A stretch of 64,000 nt of DNA from Tepidimonas alkaliphilus (GTDB lineage Bacteria > Pseudomonadota > Gammaproteobacteria > Burkholderiales > Burkholderiaceae_C). This document shows positions 7,245-16,505 of this stretch, one piece after another; the stretch's first letter is position 1; each line of letters begins with the position of its first letter. The translations under genes and the position numbers were made by a program. The stretch lies in NCBI RefSeq assembly GCF_007556595.1, contig NZ_VJNB01000003.1, positions 1 through 64,000 on the forward strand, given 5' to 3'. The notes beneath the pieces are model-generated. The model had not been told where the DNA came from and did no database searches. It saw nothing but the letters and a program-made list of their open reading frames with translations.

Positions 7245-9497
7245 ATGGCAAGCATCGCGAGGGCATTTCCTGCCCGGGTAGGGGCGGTCGCGCTGGCGTG
7301 CGTCGCTGGGTCGGTTGGGGCGCAAGCTTCGGGGGAAGCGGGGGTGGCTGCAGCCGGCGCGGCGGCCCGCTTGCCCGAGGTGGTGGTCAGCGGCGCCCGC
7401 AGCGAGCGCACCCTGGATGAGGTGCCCGCCGCCGTGGACATCTTGCGCGACGATGCGCTGGATCCGGCGGAGGTGCAGGACATCCGCGACCTGGTTCGCG
7501 AGATCCCCAATGTCAGCGTCAAGCGCGCCGCGGTGCGCTTCAGCGCGGTGTCGCCAGGCGGCACCGGCCGCGATGGCAACGCCGGCTTCAACATCCGCGG
7601 GCTGGAGGGCAACCGGGTGCTGCTGTTGGTCGATGGCGTGCGCGTGCCCAGGGAGCTGGTCAGCGGCGTCTTCGGCTCGGCCGCGTTCGGGCGCGATTAC
7701 TACGACCTCGGGCTGGTGTCGCGGGTCGAAATTCTGCGCGGAGCGCATTCGGCGCTGTATGGATCGGATGGACTGGCCGGCGTGGTGGCGATGTACACCA
7801 CGCAGCCCAGCGACTTGCTGCGCGGCGGTTCATCTTGGGGCGGGCGAGCGGTGGCGGCTTTTGACGGCGAAGATCGCGCGCGCCGCATCGGTCTGACGCT
7901 GGCGTCGGCCGCCGAGAACTGGCAATGGTTGGGCTCGGTTCAGCTTGGGCGCGCGCGCGAGCTGTCGAATCAAGGCGAGCGGGTGACAGCCGACAGCAGC
8001 CGAACAGCGCCCAATCCGGAGCGGTTCGAGCACGAAGGCTTGCTGGCCAAGCTGGTGCACACCCCGGGGGGCGGGCAGCGGCATACCTTTACGGTCGAGT
8101 ATGTCAACCGCGAGGGCGAGGTCGAAGTGCTCAGTGGCCGCAGCGCGGCCATCGTCGCGCCCACGTCTGTGGCGGATTTGGATGGGACGCTCTCGATGCG
8201 CCGGGCGCGGTTATCGTGGGATGGTCGCTGGCGGCTGGATGCCCCGTTGGCCGATGAGCTCAGGGTCTTGTTGGCGCGGCAAAACGCCCGGGCGTTTGAG
8301 AGCGCCACCGAGTGGCGACCTCTGCAGCCGCCAGCCCAGCGCGAGCGCCAGCGCCAGGTGACCTATGAAGAAGCGCTGACGCAGTTGGCGGTGCAGGCCC
8401 AGCGTACGCAAGCGGTGGGCGGCGGCTGGAGTGCGCGTTGGGTCTATGGGTTGGATGTGATTCGAACCGACATGGACAACCTGCTGACCGGCACCGTGCC
8501 GCCGCCTTACGAGCGCTATCCGTTGAAGCGTTTTCCGGACACCCGCGAAAGCACCACGGCGCTGTTTGCCCAAGCAGAATGGGCGCAGGATGCCTGGAGC
8601 CTGATCCCGGCGCTGCGCTACGACCGGGTGCGTCTGCGCGCGGCGCGCGATGCGCTCTACCCGTTGGAACCAGCGCAACTTAGCGATGGGGCCTGGTCGC
8701 CCAAGATCGGGGTGATCTGGCGAGCGCACCCGCGCCAACAGGTGTTTGCCAACGTGGCCGCGGGCTTTCGCGCCCCAGGGCCGTTGCAACTGAACAATTT
8801 CTTTGAAAACCTCTCGGGCGCTTCCGGGGCCTACAAAACCATTCCGAATCCCAACCTGAAGCCTGAGACCAGCCGCACGCTGGAGCTGGGCTGGCGTGGC
8901 CAGGAGGAGCGCTGGCAATGGGAGGCCGTGCTGTTTCGTGGCCGCTACCGCGACTTCATCGAGGATCTGGTCTATGTCGGCGGACGCGGCACGGTGGCCG
9001 ATCCGCTCATCTTTCAATCGGTCAACCGCAGTCGGGTCACCCTGCATGGTCTGGAGTTCAAAGGGCGGTTGGATTTGACCCCGAGCACCGCGGTGCGATG
9101 GGCCTGGGGCCGCACCGAGGGCACGGTGGACACCACCGGCAAGCCGCTCAATTCCGTCAATCCCCCGGAGCTGATCGTGGGAGTGGAGCACCGCGTGGAT
9201 GAAGCGCTCGCGCTGGGCGCCAGCCTGCGCCACGTGCGCGGCAAGAAGGCCGGCGATGTCGATGACGCGGGCATCGTCGGCGGGCAGTTCCGTCCCCCGG
9301 CATTCACCACCTTGGACGTGCGGATGCGCTGGCGGCTGGATCGTGACTGGCAGCTCAGCGCCGCGGTGCGCAACCTGACCGACCGCCGCTACTGGGAGTG
9401 GACCAACGTGCGCGGGCTGTCGGCCACGTCGCCGGTGCTCGAGGCTTACACCGCTGCCGGGCGCTCGTTGGCTGTGGCGCTGACTCGCTCGTTCTAG
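7245..9497 (+). CDS. hmuR: TonB-dependent haem/haemoglobin outer-membrane receptor
   Basis: 750 residues, first gene of a haem uptake operon. It has a signal peptide (residues 1 to about 26, ending VGAQA), a TonB-box-like EVVVSG, a plug domain (FNIRGLEGNRVLLLVDGVR, VEILRGAHSALYGSDGLAGV) and a barrel ending LAVALTRSF with the terminal Phe. The FRAP motif (residues 508-511) and the NPNL motif used to recognise haem receptors are both present, but the segment between them (GPLQLNNFFENLS onward) contains no His, where characterised receptors such as HemR carry a haem-ligand His. The start follows a GGGGG ribosome site. The operon context (haem-degrading protein and haem ABC transporter downstream) makes the substrate call firm at class level. 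Confidence 0.92.
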   Translation: MASIARAFPARVGAVALACVAGSVGAQASGEAGVAAAGAAARLPEVVVSGARSERTLDEVPAAVDILRDDALDPAEVQDIRDLVREIPNVSVKRAAVRFSAVSPGGTGRDGNAGFNIRGLEGNRVLLLVDGVRVPRELVSGVFGSAAFGRDYYDLGLVSRVEILRGAHSALYGSDGLAGVVAMYTTQPSDLLRGGSSWGGRAVAAFDGEDRARRIGLTLASAAENWQWLGSVQLGRARELSNQGERVTADSSRTAPNPERFEHEGLLAKLVHTPGGGQRHTFTVEYVNREGEVEVLSGRSAAIVAPTSVADLDGTLSMRRARLSWDGRWRLDAPLADELRVLLARQNARAFESATEWRPLQPPAQRERQRQVTYEEALTQLAVQAQRTQAVGGGWSARWVYGLDVIRTDMDNLLTGTVPPPYERYPLKRFPDTRESTTALFAQAEWAQDAWSLIPALRYDRVRLRAARDALYPLEPAQLSDGAWSPKIGVIWRAHPRQQVFANVAAGFRAPGPLQLNNFFENLSGASGAYKTIPNPNLKPETSRTLELGWRGQEERWQWEAVLFRGRYRDFIEDLVYVGGRGTVADPLIFQSVNRSRVTLHGLEFKGRLDLTPSTAVRWAWGRTEGTVDTTGKPLNSVNPPELIVGVEHRVDEALALGASLRHVRGKKAGDVDDAGIVGGQFRPPAFTTLDVRMRWRLDRDWQLSAAVRNLTDRRYWEWTNVRGLSATSPVLEAYTAAGRSLAVALTRSF

Positions 9498-9553
9498 CAG
9501 AGCCGTGCCAGGGCGCGGGGTTGCTCTTTGACCAACCTTTGAGGAGACGATCC

Positions 9554-10669
9554 ATGACGAGCGAAACCCCCTTGGAGCAGGCCCAACGCCTGCGTGAGGC
9601 GGTGGCGCAGGGGCTGCAGCGCGGGTTGCGCCTGCGTGAGGCGGCGCAGGCCGCCGGCTGCAGCGAAGGCGAGGCCCTGGCGGCGCACCAGCCGGCGGCG
9701 TGGCCGGGTGGCTGCCCCCCGCACGACGCGGCGCTGGTGGCTTACCCGCTGCGCTGCGAGGGCCTGGCGTTGTTGCAGTCGCTGCAGTCGTGCGGCCCGC
9801 TGATGGCCCTGACCCGCAACGACGCGGCGGTGCATGAAAAAGTCGGCGTCTATCAAAACGTCAGTGGTGAGGGCGCCGTGGGCCTGGCGCTGGGGCCGGA
9901 CATCGATCTGCGCTTGTTCTGGTCGCATTGGCACGCCGGCTTTGCCGTGGCCGATCGCCCTGGGCAAGGGGTGCGCAGCTTGCAGTTCTTCGATGCTTTC
10001 GGGCAGGCGGTGCACAAAATCCACCGGCGCGAGGAAACCGATGCGGCGGCGTGGGAGGCGGTGGTGGAGCGTTTTCGGGCCACGCAGGCGTGGCCGGGGT
10101 TTCGCCGCGGCTCAGCGCAGCCCGATGCCGCCGCCGCGACCAACCCGTCGTCGGCGCCGGCTTTTTTGCAGGCGTGGGATGCGATGACCGACACCCATGA
10201 GTTCGCGGGGCTGTTGCGCCGTTTTGGCGTGACCCGCTGGCAGGCCATGCAGTGGGCTGAAGGTCGTCATACCTATGGCGTGGCGCGCGACAGCCTGCAG
10301 CGTCTGCTGGAGGCCGCTGCGTTCGAAGGGGCGCCCATCATGGTGTTTGTGGGCAACCCGGGCTGCATCCAAATCCACACCGGCCCGGTGCGCCGGATCC
10401 ACACCGGCATCTACGGAGGGCAAACCTGGGTCAACGTGCTGGACGAGCGCTTCAACCTGCACGTGCGGCAGGACGATGTGCACGCATGTTGGGTGGTGCG
10501 CAAGCCCACGCGCGACGGCGTCGTCTCGTCGCTGGAGGTGTTCGACCGCCACGGTGAGGTGATCGCCATGCTGTTTGGCGCGCGCAAGCCTGGCGAGCCG
10601 GAGCGACCCGTCTGGCGCGCGCTGCTGGCGTCGCTGCCGGAGGCGACGCCGCAGGAGGTGGCAGGATGA
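9554..10669 (+). CDS. hmuS: Cytoplasmic haem-binding / haem-degrading protein HmuS
   Basis: 371 residues with the tandem HemS/ChuS/PhuS repeat architecture: two similar halves, each with a conserved block (first half ALTRNDAAVHEKVGVYQNV, second half PIMVFVGNPGCIQIHTGPV followed by ILDERFNLH-type NVLDERFNLHVR). The family accepts haem from the ABC transporter and either traffics it to haem oxygenase or degrades it. ATG 9554 follows a GAGGAGA ribosome site. An in-frame upstream extension into the hmuR 3' end has no such site and no homology. The stop overlaps the hmuT start (ATGA), consistent with coupled translation. Confidence 0.93.
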   Translation: MTSETPLEQAQRLREAVAQGLQRGLRLREAAQAAGCSEGEALAAHQPAAWPGGCPPHDAALVAYPLRCEGLALLQSLQSCGPLMALTRNDAAVHEKVGVYQNVSGEGAVGLALGPDIDLRLFWSHWHAGFAVADRPGQGVRSLQFFDAFGQAVHKIHRREETDAAAWEAVVERFRATQAWPGFRRGSAQPDAAAATNPSSAPAFLQAWDAMTDTHEFAGLLRRFGVTRWQAMQWAEGRHTYGVARDSLQRLLEAAAFEGAPIMVFVGNPGCIQIHTGPVRRIHTGIYGGQTWVNVLDERFNLHVRQDDVHACWVVRKPTRDGVVSSLEVFDRHGEVIAMLFGARKPGEPERPVWRALLASLPEATPQEVAG

Positions 10670-11553
10670 GCCGGGCGGGCGTTTGCCGCGCGCCGTCGAT
10701 TTGGAGGCGACGCGACGCGCTGGCCATCCTGATGGCTGCGCCAGCCGCAGCCTGGTCGCCGGTGTCGGCGCAACGCTCGCCGCGCCTGGTCACGGTGGGC
10801 GGCGCGTTGACGGAAATCGCCTTCGCTTTGGGGGCGCAGGGACAACTGGTGGGGGTGGACAGCACCAGCGACTACCCCGAGGCGGCCCAGCGTCTGCCCC
10901 GCGTGGGCTACATGCGGCAACTGTCGGCTGAAGGCGTGCTGGCCTTGCGCCCCGACGCCCTGGTGGCCACCTCCGAAGCGGGGCCGGCGGCGGTGCTGCG
11001 CCAGCTGCGCGAAGCGGGATTGACGCTGCGCCTCATCCCGGTGACGCATGATTGGGATGATCTGCAGCGCAAAATCGAGGTCATGGCCGAAGTCACGCAG
11101 CGCTTGCGCGAAGGCCAGGCGCTCTTGGAGCGACTGCGCGCGCAGCGCCAGCGGCTGCAGGCGCATGTGTCGCCATCGACGCGGGGGCCGCGCGCGCTGT
11201 TTGTGCTGGCGCACGGCGGCAGCCCGATGGTGGCGGGCCGCCAGACCGCCGCCGACGCGGTGCTGCAGCTGATGGGGGCGCGCAACGCAGTGAGTGGCTA
11301 CGCGGGGTATCGGCCGCTCAGCGCCGAAGCGGTGCTGACCCTGCAGCCTGATCTCATCGTGACCACCACCCAAAGCCTGCGCGCGGTGGGCGGGGAGGCC
11401 GCGTTTTGGGCGCGACCGGAGTGGGCCTTGTGGCCCATGGAGCGACGCCGTCTGTGGCACGACGACGCGCTGGCGCTGCTGGGCTTTGGCCCCAGGCTGC
11501 CCGAGGTGATCGAGCGCGCGGCTCAAGCCATCGGCACATGGCGCCCGGCGTGA
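10666..11553 (+). CDS. hmuT: Haem ABC transporter periplasmic binding protein HmuT
   Basis: 295 residues. The N-terminal 35 or so residues form a signal peptide with an RRR n-region (IWRRRDALAILMAAPAAAW, cleavage near VSAQ). The rest is a helical-backbone metal/haem receptor fold: RLVTVGGALTEIAFALGA at the start, VGVDSTSDYP, then LSAEGVLALRPDALVATSEAGP and, in the second lobe, YRPLSAEAVLTLQPDLIVTTT. Tyr in GYMRQLSAE corresponds to the haem-ligand region of HmuT/ShuT. It delivers haem from the receptor to HmuUV. The gene overlaps hmuS by four bases and hmuU by one (TGATG). Confidence 0.92.
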   Translation: MSRAGVCRAPSIWRRRDALAILMAAPAAAWSPVSAQRSPRLVTVGGALTEIAFALGAQGQLVGVDSTSDYPEAAQRLPRVGYMRQLSAEGVLALRPDALVATSEAGPAAVLRQLREAGLTLRLIPVTHDWDDLQRKIEVMAEVTQRLREGQALLERLRAQRQRLQAHVSPSTRGPRALFVLAHGGSPMVAGRQTAADAVLQLMGARNAVSGYAGYRPLSAEAVLTLQPDLIVTTTQSLRAVGGEAAFWARPEWALWPMERRRLWHDDALALLGFGPRLPEVIERAAQAIGTWRPA

Positions 11554-12590
11554 TGAACGTCCGGCGCGTGCCGGGCCCGCTGCTGATGGCGACGTTGCTG
11601 CTGGCGATGGCGGCGGCGCTGCTATGGTCGGCCACCCAAGGCGCTTATCCGGTTTCGTGGCAGCGCTGGCCGCAGTGGTGGCAGGCGTGGCGCGACAGCA
11701 GCGCTTGGCCGCAGGATGCCATGGTGTTTGGCACCCTGCGGCTGCCGCGCCTGCTGCTTGGAGCGTTGGTCGGAGCGGGCCTGGGGCTGGCCGGCGCGTT
11801 GATGCAGGGGCTGTTTCGCAACCCGCTGGCCGATCCGGGGTTGATCGGCGTCAGCAGCGGTGCGGCGCTGGCGGCCGGGGTGGCGATTGTCGCGCTGGGG
11901 CAGTGGTGGCCCGAAGCGCCGCGTTTGTTGGGCAGCTGGACGCTGATGGTGGCCGCGGCTCTCGGGGGTTGGCTGGCGACCCTGCTGGTGGTGGCCCTGG
12001 CGCGCGGCGAACACGGGGTGCGAGTCGGCGTGATGTTGCTGGCGGGGGTGGCGGTCAACGCCTTGGCCGGCGCGGGCATCGGTTTGCTTGGCTACGTGGC
12101 CACGGACGAGCAGCTGCGTCAATACCAGATGTGGATGCTGGGTAGTCTGGGAGGCGCGCGTTGGTCGGTGGTGGCGGTCATGGCGGTGGTGGTGGGATGC
12201 GCCTGCGCCATCGGGTTGGCGTTGGCGCGACCGCTGGATGTGCTCGCTTTGGGCGAAGCGCAGGCGGTGCTGATGGGGGTGCCGCTGGCGCGGTTGAAGG
12301 CGGGCTGCGTGGCAGTGGCCGCGGTGGTCACGGGCGCGGTGACGGCCTCGGTTGGCATGATCGGCTTCGTGGGTTTGGTGGCGCCGCATTGCGTGCGCCT
12401 GCTGGCTGGACCCTTGCACCGTTGGGTGATCCCCGGTTCGGCAGCCTTAGGCGCTGTGCTGGTGCTGGTGGCCGATGCCGCCGCGCGCACGTGGCGCTCT
12501 CCAGCGGAGTTGCCGCTGGGGGTGTTGACGGCGTTGCTTGGGGTGCCGTTTTTGATCGGGTTGCTGCGCCGCGCGCGGCGCAGTCTGTGA
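11553..12590 (+). CDS. hmuU: Haem ABC transporter permease HmuU (FecCD family)
   Basis: 345 residues with about ten hydrophobic helices, as in BtuC/FecCD permeases. Family motifs visible are RLPRLLLGALVGAGLGLAGALMQGLFRNPLADP near residues 55-95 and the coupling-helix region GEAQAVLMGVPLARLKAG. GFVGLVAPHCVRLLAGPLHRWVIPGSA is the conserved cytoplasmic/TM block near residue 270. The ATG at 11553 overlaps the hmuT stop; a longer in-frame version starting inside hmuT adds no homologous sequence. It forms the channel of the haem importer with HmuV. Confidence 0.94.
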   Translation: MNVRRVPGPLLMATLLLAMAAALLWSATQGAYPVSWQRWPQWWQAWRDSSAWPQDAMVFGTLRLPRLLLGALVGAGLGLAGALMQGLFRNPLADPGLIGVSSGAALAAGVAIVALGQWWPEAPRLLGSWTLMVAAALGGWLATLLVVALARGEHGVRVGVMLLAGVAVNALAGAGIGLLGYVATDEQLRQYQMWMLGSLGGARWSVVAVMAVVVGCACAIGLALARPLDVLALGEAQAVLMGVPLARLKAGCVAVAAVVTGAVTASVGMIGFVGLVAPHCVRLLAGPLHRWVIPGSAALGAVLVLVADAAARTWRSPAELPLGVLTALLGVPFLIGLLRRARRSL

Positions 12591-12608
12591 GCTGGCGGAG
12601 GTCGTGCG

Positions 12609-13400
12609 GTGTTGGCGCTGGATCAAGCGGCGGTGCGCGCACCTCAAGGGCATTGGTTACTGCAGGAGGTGACGCTTGAGCTCAAGCCCCAAGCGTTGTA
12701 TGCGGTGGTGGGCCCGAATGGAGCCGGCAAATCGACCCTGCTGGGGGTGTTGGCTGGCTTGCGGCGGTTGACCCGCGGACGCAGCGAACTGGATGGCGTG
12801 GCCCTGCAGCGCTGGTCGGCCAGCGCGTTGGCGCGGCGGCGCGCCGTGATGTTGCAAGACACCGCGGTGGCGTTGGAATTGACCGTGCGCGAATTGGTGG
12901 AACTGGGGCGCTACCCCCACCGGCAGCAGCCAAGCGCGCATGAGGAGGCGCTGATCGATTGCGCGCTGGCCGAAGCGGACTTGACGGCGCTGGGCCAGCG
13001 CAGCGTCGGCTCGCTCAGCGGCGGGGAGCGCGCCCGCGCGCATTGGGCGCGGGCCTGGGCGCAGATCGGCTGCCCGGGCGCTGGTCTTGACGACGAGCCC
13101 GCAGGCCGTTGGCTGCTGTTGGATGAACCCACCGCCGCCTTGGATTGGGCGCACCAGCACCGTCTGTTGCAGCGCTTGCGCGCAGCGGCCGAACAATCCG
13201 CAATCGGCGTGGTGGTGGTGCTGCACGACCTGAACTTGGCGCTGCGCTACGCGCACCAGGCGGTGCTGGTGCACCAGGGGCGTGTGCTGGCCTGCGGCAC
13301 ACCAGCGCAGGTGCTGTCGCCGACGCGCGTGCAACAGGTTTGGGGCGTGGCGGTGCAGCACGTCGCGGCGCGCGACGGCGCAGTGCAGCTGATTACTTGA
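12609..13400 (+). CDS. hmuV: Haem ABC transporter ATP-binding protein HmuV
   Basis: 263 residues. Walker A is GPNGAGKST, the ABC signature is LSGGERAR, and Walker B is WLLLDEPTAALDW with the switch His in VVVLHDLNLALRYAH. Between signature and Walker B there is a linker (IGCPGAGLDDEPAGR) of the kind common in HmuV of this order. No ATG is available near the N-terminus; translation starts at GTG 12609, 18 bases after the hmuU stop. It powers HmuTU. Its 3' end overlaps the convergent bamC stop by 8 bases. Confidence 0.93.
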   Translation: MLALDQAAVRAPQGHWLLQEVTLELKPQALYAVVGPNGAGKSTLLGVLAGLRRLTRGRSELDGVALQRWSASALARRRAVMLQDTAVALELTVRELVELGRYPHRQQPSAHEEALIDCALAEADLTALGQRSVGSLSGGERARAHWARAWAQIGCPGAGLDDEPAGRWLLLDEPTAALDWAHQHRLLQRLRAAAEQSAIGVVVVLHDLNLALRYAHQAVLVHQGRVLACGTPAQVLSPTRVQQVWGVAVQHVAARDGAVQLIT

Positions 13401-14526
13401 GATCGTCGGCCAGCAGCTGGGCGATGCGCACAGCGTTGGCGCTGCGATCGGGCTGCCCGTTGCCGTCGAGCACCTGCACGAGCGTGCGCGGGCCATCCGG
13501 ACGCACAAGGATGCGCAGCCGCAGGGGCGCGGACTCGGCCTTGCGGCCCGAGCCGAACCAGCCAGCGATGCGGCTGAAGAAGCCCGATTCCTCGCGTGGG
13601 GCGCGGTCGGCCTCCGGGGTGACGTAACGAACGAAATACACCCCTTCCGCGCGGTTGCGATCCTCCACCGTAAAGCCGCTGCGATCCAGGCTCAAGCCCA
13701 CGCGACGCCAGGCGCGGTCGAAATTGTCTTCCAGCACCACCACCGGGCCGCCGTCGCGCGTTTCCAGGCGCGCCAGCGCCGCAGCCGCGGTGGCCGCCGC
13801 AGCGCTGCGGGCTTGCTCTTCGGATGCGCCCAGCTTGACCATCAGCCGGCGCAGAAATTCGGCTTCCAGCTCTGGGTCGGCGGGGCGCGGTTGCCAAACC
13901 GTGCTGTCCTGGCGGGCGTTGGTATAGACCTCCACCATGCCGCGGTGGCTGATGAAGATGTCGCTGCCGCCGCTGGCGTTGCGCTCCACGCGCGTGCGAA
14001 ATTTGTCGCGCTCGCCGGTGGAGTAAAGGTTGTCGAACAGCTTGCCGATGGTGGAGCGAATGAAGTCCTGCGGGATTTTGGCGCGGTTTTCGGCCCAGTC
14101 GGTTTCCATCAAGCCCAGTTGGGGCTGATCCAGCGTCAGCACAAAGCCGTGATCCTGCCAAAATTCCCGCAAGGTCGGCCAGAGTTGCTCGGGCGGGCGG
14201 CTGACGACCAGCCAGCGTTGGCTGCCCGCGCGCTCCAGGCGCACGTCGCCGAGCTGATCCGGCGCGGCCACCGCGATCTTCGGGCGCGCGGCTGAAGCCG
14301 CCTCCAGGCCGCTGGCGGTCACCGCCCCCCCAGGCAAGGCGTAGCGGCTGTCGCGGGCCAACTGGGTTAGATCCGGCGGAACCACCAGCGCGTTGACCGT
14401 CTTGGCGCTGCGGTAGTCGATGCGGGTTTCTTCCAGCACCGAACAGCCGCTGGCCAGCAGCGCTGCCACAGCCATCAGACCGAAGCGGGCGCACGCGGCA
14501 GGCGGTTGCAAGCGGTTCAAAGGCAT
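13393..14526 (-). CDS. bamC: Outer-membrane assembly lipoprotein BamC (NlpB/DapX)
   Basis: 377 residues. The signal peptide ends with a lipobox LLASGC and lipidated Cys28. BamC is an accessory lipoprotein of the BamABCDE complex that inserts beta-barrels into the outer membrane. The mature N-terminus (IDYRSAKTVNALVVPPDLTQL) matches the unstructured BamC lasso region, followed by two helix-grip domains (RWLVVSRPPEQLWPTLREFWQDHGF and VLEDNFDRAWRRVGLSLDRSGFTVEDRNR). It lies directly downstream of dapA, the classic dapA-dapX order, with a 35-base gap. The start at 14526 is set by the signal peptide. Confidence 0.93.
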   Translation of the reverse strand: MPLNRLQPPAACARFGLMAVAALLASGCSVLEETRIDYRSAKTVNALVVPPDLTQLARDSRYALPGGAVTASGLEAASAARPKIAVAAPDQLGDVRLERAGSQRWLVVSRPPEQLWPTLREFWQDHGFVLTLDQPQLGLMETDWAENRAKIPQDFIRSTIGKLFDNLYSTGERDKFRTRVERNASGGSDIFISHRGMVEVYTNARQDSTVWQPRPADPELEAEFLRRLMVKLGASEEQARSAAAATAAAALARLETRDGGPVVVLEDNFDRAWRRVGLSLDRSGFTVEDRNRAEGVYFVRYVTPEADRAPREESGFFSRIAGWFGSGRKAESAPLRLRILVRPDGPRTLVQVLDGNGQPDRSANAVRIAQLLADDLK

Positions 14527-14561
14527 CGGACTTTCCTTGGTTGGAGAGCTGGCGCCCGGGG

Positions 14562-15446
14562 TTACAGCAAGCCGCTTTCTCGCAAGGCCGCTTCCACCGC
14601 AGCCTGGCCGGCGCTGGACAGCGGCGTCAGCGGCAGCCGCAGCGTGGGGCCGCACAGGCCCAGACGCGCCATGGCCCATTTGACCGGAATCGGGTTGGCT
14701 TCGACGAAGAGCTGCTGGTGCAGCGGCAGCAGCTGCATTTGGATGCGCATGGCGCGGCGCGCATCGCCGGCGATGGCCGCCGCGCACAGCTCGTGCATCA
14801 GCCGCGGCGCCACGTTGGCGGTGACGCTGACGTTGCCCTGGCCGCCGCACAGCATCAGCGCCACCGCGGTGGCGTCGTCCCCGGAGTAGATGGAGAAATG
14901 GGCGGGCCGCTGACGGATCAGCCATTGGGCCCGCTCGATGTTGCCGGTGGCCTCTTTGATGCCGACAATGCCAGGCACCTCGGCCAGCCGCAGCACGGTC
15001 TGCGGCAGCAGATCCGCCACGGTGCGGCCGGGCACGTTGTAAAGCACGATGGGCAGGTCGCCAGTGGCTTCTGCGATCGCCTTGAAGTGCTGGTAAAGAC
15101 CTTCTTGGGTCGGTTTGTTGTAATACGGCACCACCTGCAATTGGCAGTCGGCGCCCACCTTGCGAGCGAATTCGGCCAGCGCGATGGCTTCGCGCGTCGA
15201 GTTGCCGCCGCAGCCCGCCATGATCGGCACCCGCCCCGCGGCGTGTTCCACCGCCACGCGAATGATTTCACAGTGTTCTTCGACCGTAACCGTGGGGGAT
15301 TCGCCGGTGGTGCCGACCACCCCGATGCAATCGGTGCCCTGCTCGATGTGCCAATCGATGAGCTTGCGCAAAGTGGCGTAATCCACGCTGCCATCCTCGT
15401 GCATGGGCGTGACGAGGGCGACGATGCTGCCGGTGATGGGCTTCAT
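14562..15446 (-). CDS. dapA: 4-hydroxy-tetrahydrodipicolinate synthase
   Basis: 294 residues, the normal DapA length. The enzyme condenses pyruvate with aspartate-semialdehyde in lysine and meso-diaminopimelate synthesis. The Schiff-base Lys164 lies in GIKEATGN; Tyr136 in LYNVPGRT, the GTTGESPT substrate loop and the YYNKPTQEG Tyr pair complete the active site. The gene is followed by bamC and preceded by a methyltransferase gene 57 bases upstream on the same strand. MKPITGS is the conserved N-terminus, so the start is secure. Confidence 0.97.
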   Translation of the reverse strand: MKPITGSIVALVTPMHEDGSVDYATLRKLIDWHIEQGTDCIGVVGTTGESPTVTVEEHCEIIRVAVEHAAGRVPIMAGCGGNSTREAIALAEFARKVGADCQLQVVPYYNKPTQEGLYQHFKAIAEATGDLPIVLYNVPGRTVADLLPQTVLRLAEVPGIVGIKEATGNIERAQWLIRQRPAHFSIYSGDDATAVALMLCGGQGNVSVTANVAPRLMHELCAAAIAGDARRAMRIQMQLLPLHQQLFVEANPIPVKWAMARLGLCGPTLRLPLTPLSSAGQAAVEAALRESGLL

Positions 15447-15503
15447 GAGAATCAGGCCAAAGCAAAGAGGGCGGCGGTTGCAGCAGGCAGACCGACCTGC
15501 ATT

Positions 15504-16097
15504 CTAACCAGCTCCGGATCGTGCACGGGCCAGCGGCAGTCGCTGGGGCGTTGGATCGTTGGCGCCGGGGCGCAGCGCGACGATGCGCTGCACGAAGCGC
15601 GGCGCATCGGGATCAAACCCGTCTTCATACGCCAGCACGCGCAAGCCCGCGCAGGCGCGCAGCAGCTCGCCCGGCTGCAGCAGGAACTCGGCGCGCGCGG
15701 GCCGTCCGATCGTTTCTTGACCGGCGGCGAACGTTTCGTAGAGCAGCACGCCGCCGGGGGCGAGGCTGGCTACCAGCGTCGGCAGCAGCGGTCGCCAAAG
15801 GTAGTTGGTCACCAGCACGACGTCAAAGGTCTGACCGGGCAGCGGCCATGGGGCGTTTTCCAAGTCGGCCTGCAGCGGCGTGACGGCAGGCGCAGCATCC
15901 GTCAGCGCGGCCAGTGCGTCGGCGTCCCGATCCACCGCCGTGACGTGGTAGCCCAGCTGCGCCAGCCAGCGCGCGTGACGCCCGTGGCCGCAAGCCACAT
16001 CCAGCGCGCAGCGAGCGCGCTCGCCGTGCAAGGCGTGCAGCAGCGCCGCGCGCGCGGTGATCCAAGCGGAGGGGGGCAGCGGGTTGGGTTGAAGCAT
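15504..16097 (-). CDS. Class I SAM-dependent methyltransferase
   Basis: 197 residues with a Rossmann methyltransferase core: motif I ALDVACGHGRHA, motif II acidic end VTAVDRDADAL, motif III LQADLENAPWPL and post-motif FDVVLVTNYLWRPLL. Such TehB/UbiE-like small methyltransferases cannot be assigned a substrate from sequence. The start at 16097 leaves a short N-terminus before motif I; a much longer in-frame extension upstream lacks conserved sequence and would run through the promoter region. It is followed by dapA on the same strand, but no functional link is evident. Confidence 0.8.
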   Translation of the reverse strand: MLQPNPLPPSAWITARAALLHALHGERARCALDVACGHGRHARWLAQLGYHVTAVDRDADALAALTDAAPAVTPLQADLENAPWPLPGQTFDVVLVTNYLWRPLLPTLVASLAPGGVLLYETFAAGQETIGRPARAEFLLQPGELLRACAGLRVLAYEDGFDPDAPRFVQRIVALRPGANDPTPQRLPLARARSGAG

Positions 16098-16274
16098 CGT
16101 GGAAGAGGCCGGATTCGTGGCGCCGAGCCGGAGAGGGCTCGCAACGCTGGCGATGGTAGCCGATGGCGATGCCCGCGACGCCGCGCCATCTGGATGCGCG
16201 GGTTGCAGTGCTGTCGTAGCCGATGACGCTAAAGCCTTGTGCAGCCGAGCGGGATGGCGGTTTTCCCGCGTCGC

Positions 16275-16283
16275 TGTGGATAA
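16275..16283 (-). promoter_or_regulatory. DnaA-box consensus (TTATCCACA on the minus strand)
   Basis: TGTGGATAA on the plus strand is the exact complement of the consensus DnaA box. It is followed by TTTGTGGGCAAGCC, a weaker match to the same motif. It is a single perfect box in an intergenic region; no oriC-type cluster or dnaA/dnaN gene is present. Confidence 0.45.
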
Positions 16284-16499
16284 CTTTGTGGGCAAGCCGT
16301 GGCTTGCGGCTGCAAAGCCGCGTCCGGCAAGCCTTCCAACAGCTTGCCTATTTTTTGGGCAATCAAAAATATTGTATAAAAACAAGCACTTGTAAGCGCC
16401 TCGAGAGCGTTGCAGCGCAACCAAGGCGTGCGCGCGCCGGCACACAAGCCGTCTCCTGGGAGCAGGGCGGATGTGCACAAACCCGCCAACGGCTGCCCC

Positions 16500-16505
16500 T
16501 ACAAT
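16500..16505 (+). promoter_or_regulatory. parE -10 element, implying a near-leaderless mRNA
   Basis: TACAAT ends 8 bases before the parE ATG (16514), so the expected transcription start is at or next to the initiation codon. No Shine-Dalgarno sequence is seen in this gap. The -35 region is poor. Confidence 0.45.

Noticed and set aside
14541-16226. Long plus-strand open frame opposite dapA and the methyltransferase
   Set aside because: Arg/Gly/Gln-rich, no motif, and fully antisense to well-recognised genes; an artefact of high GC.
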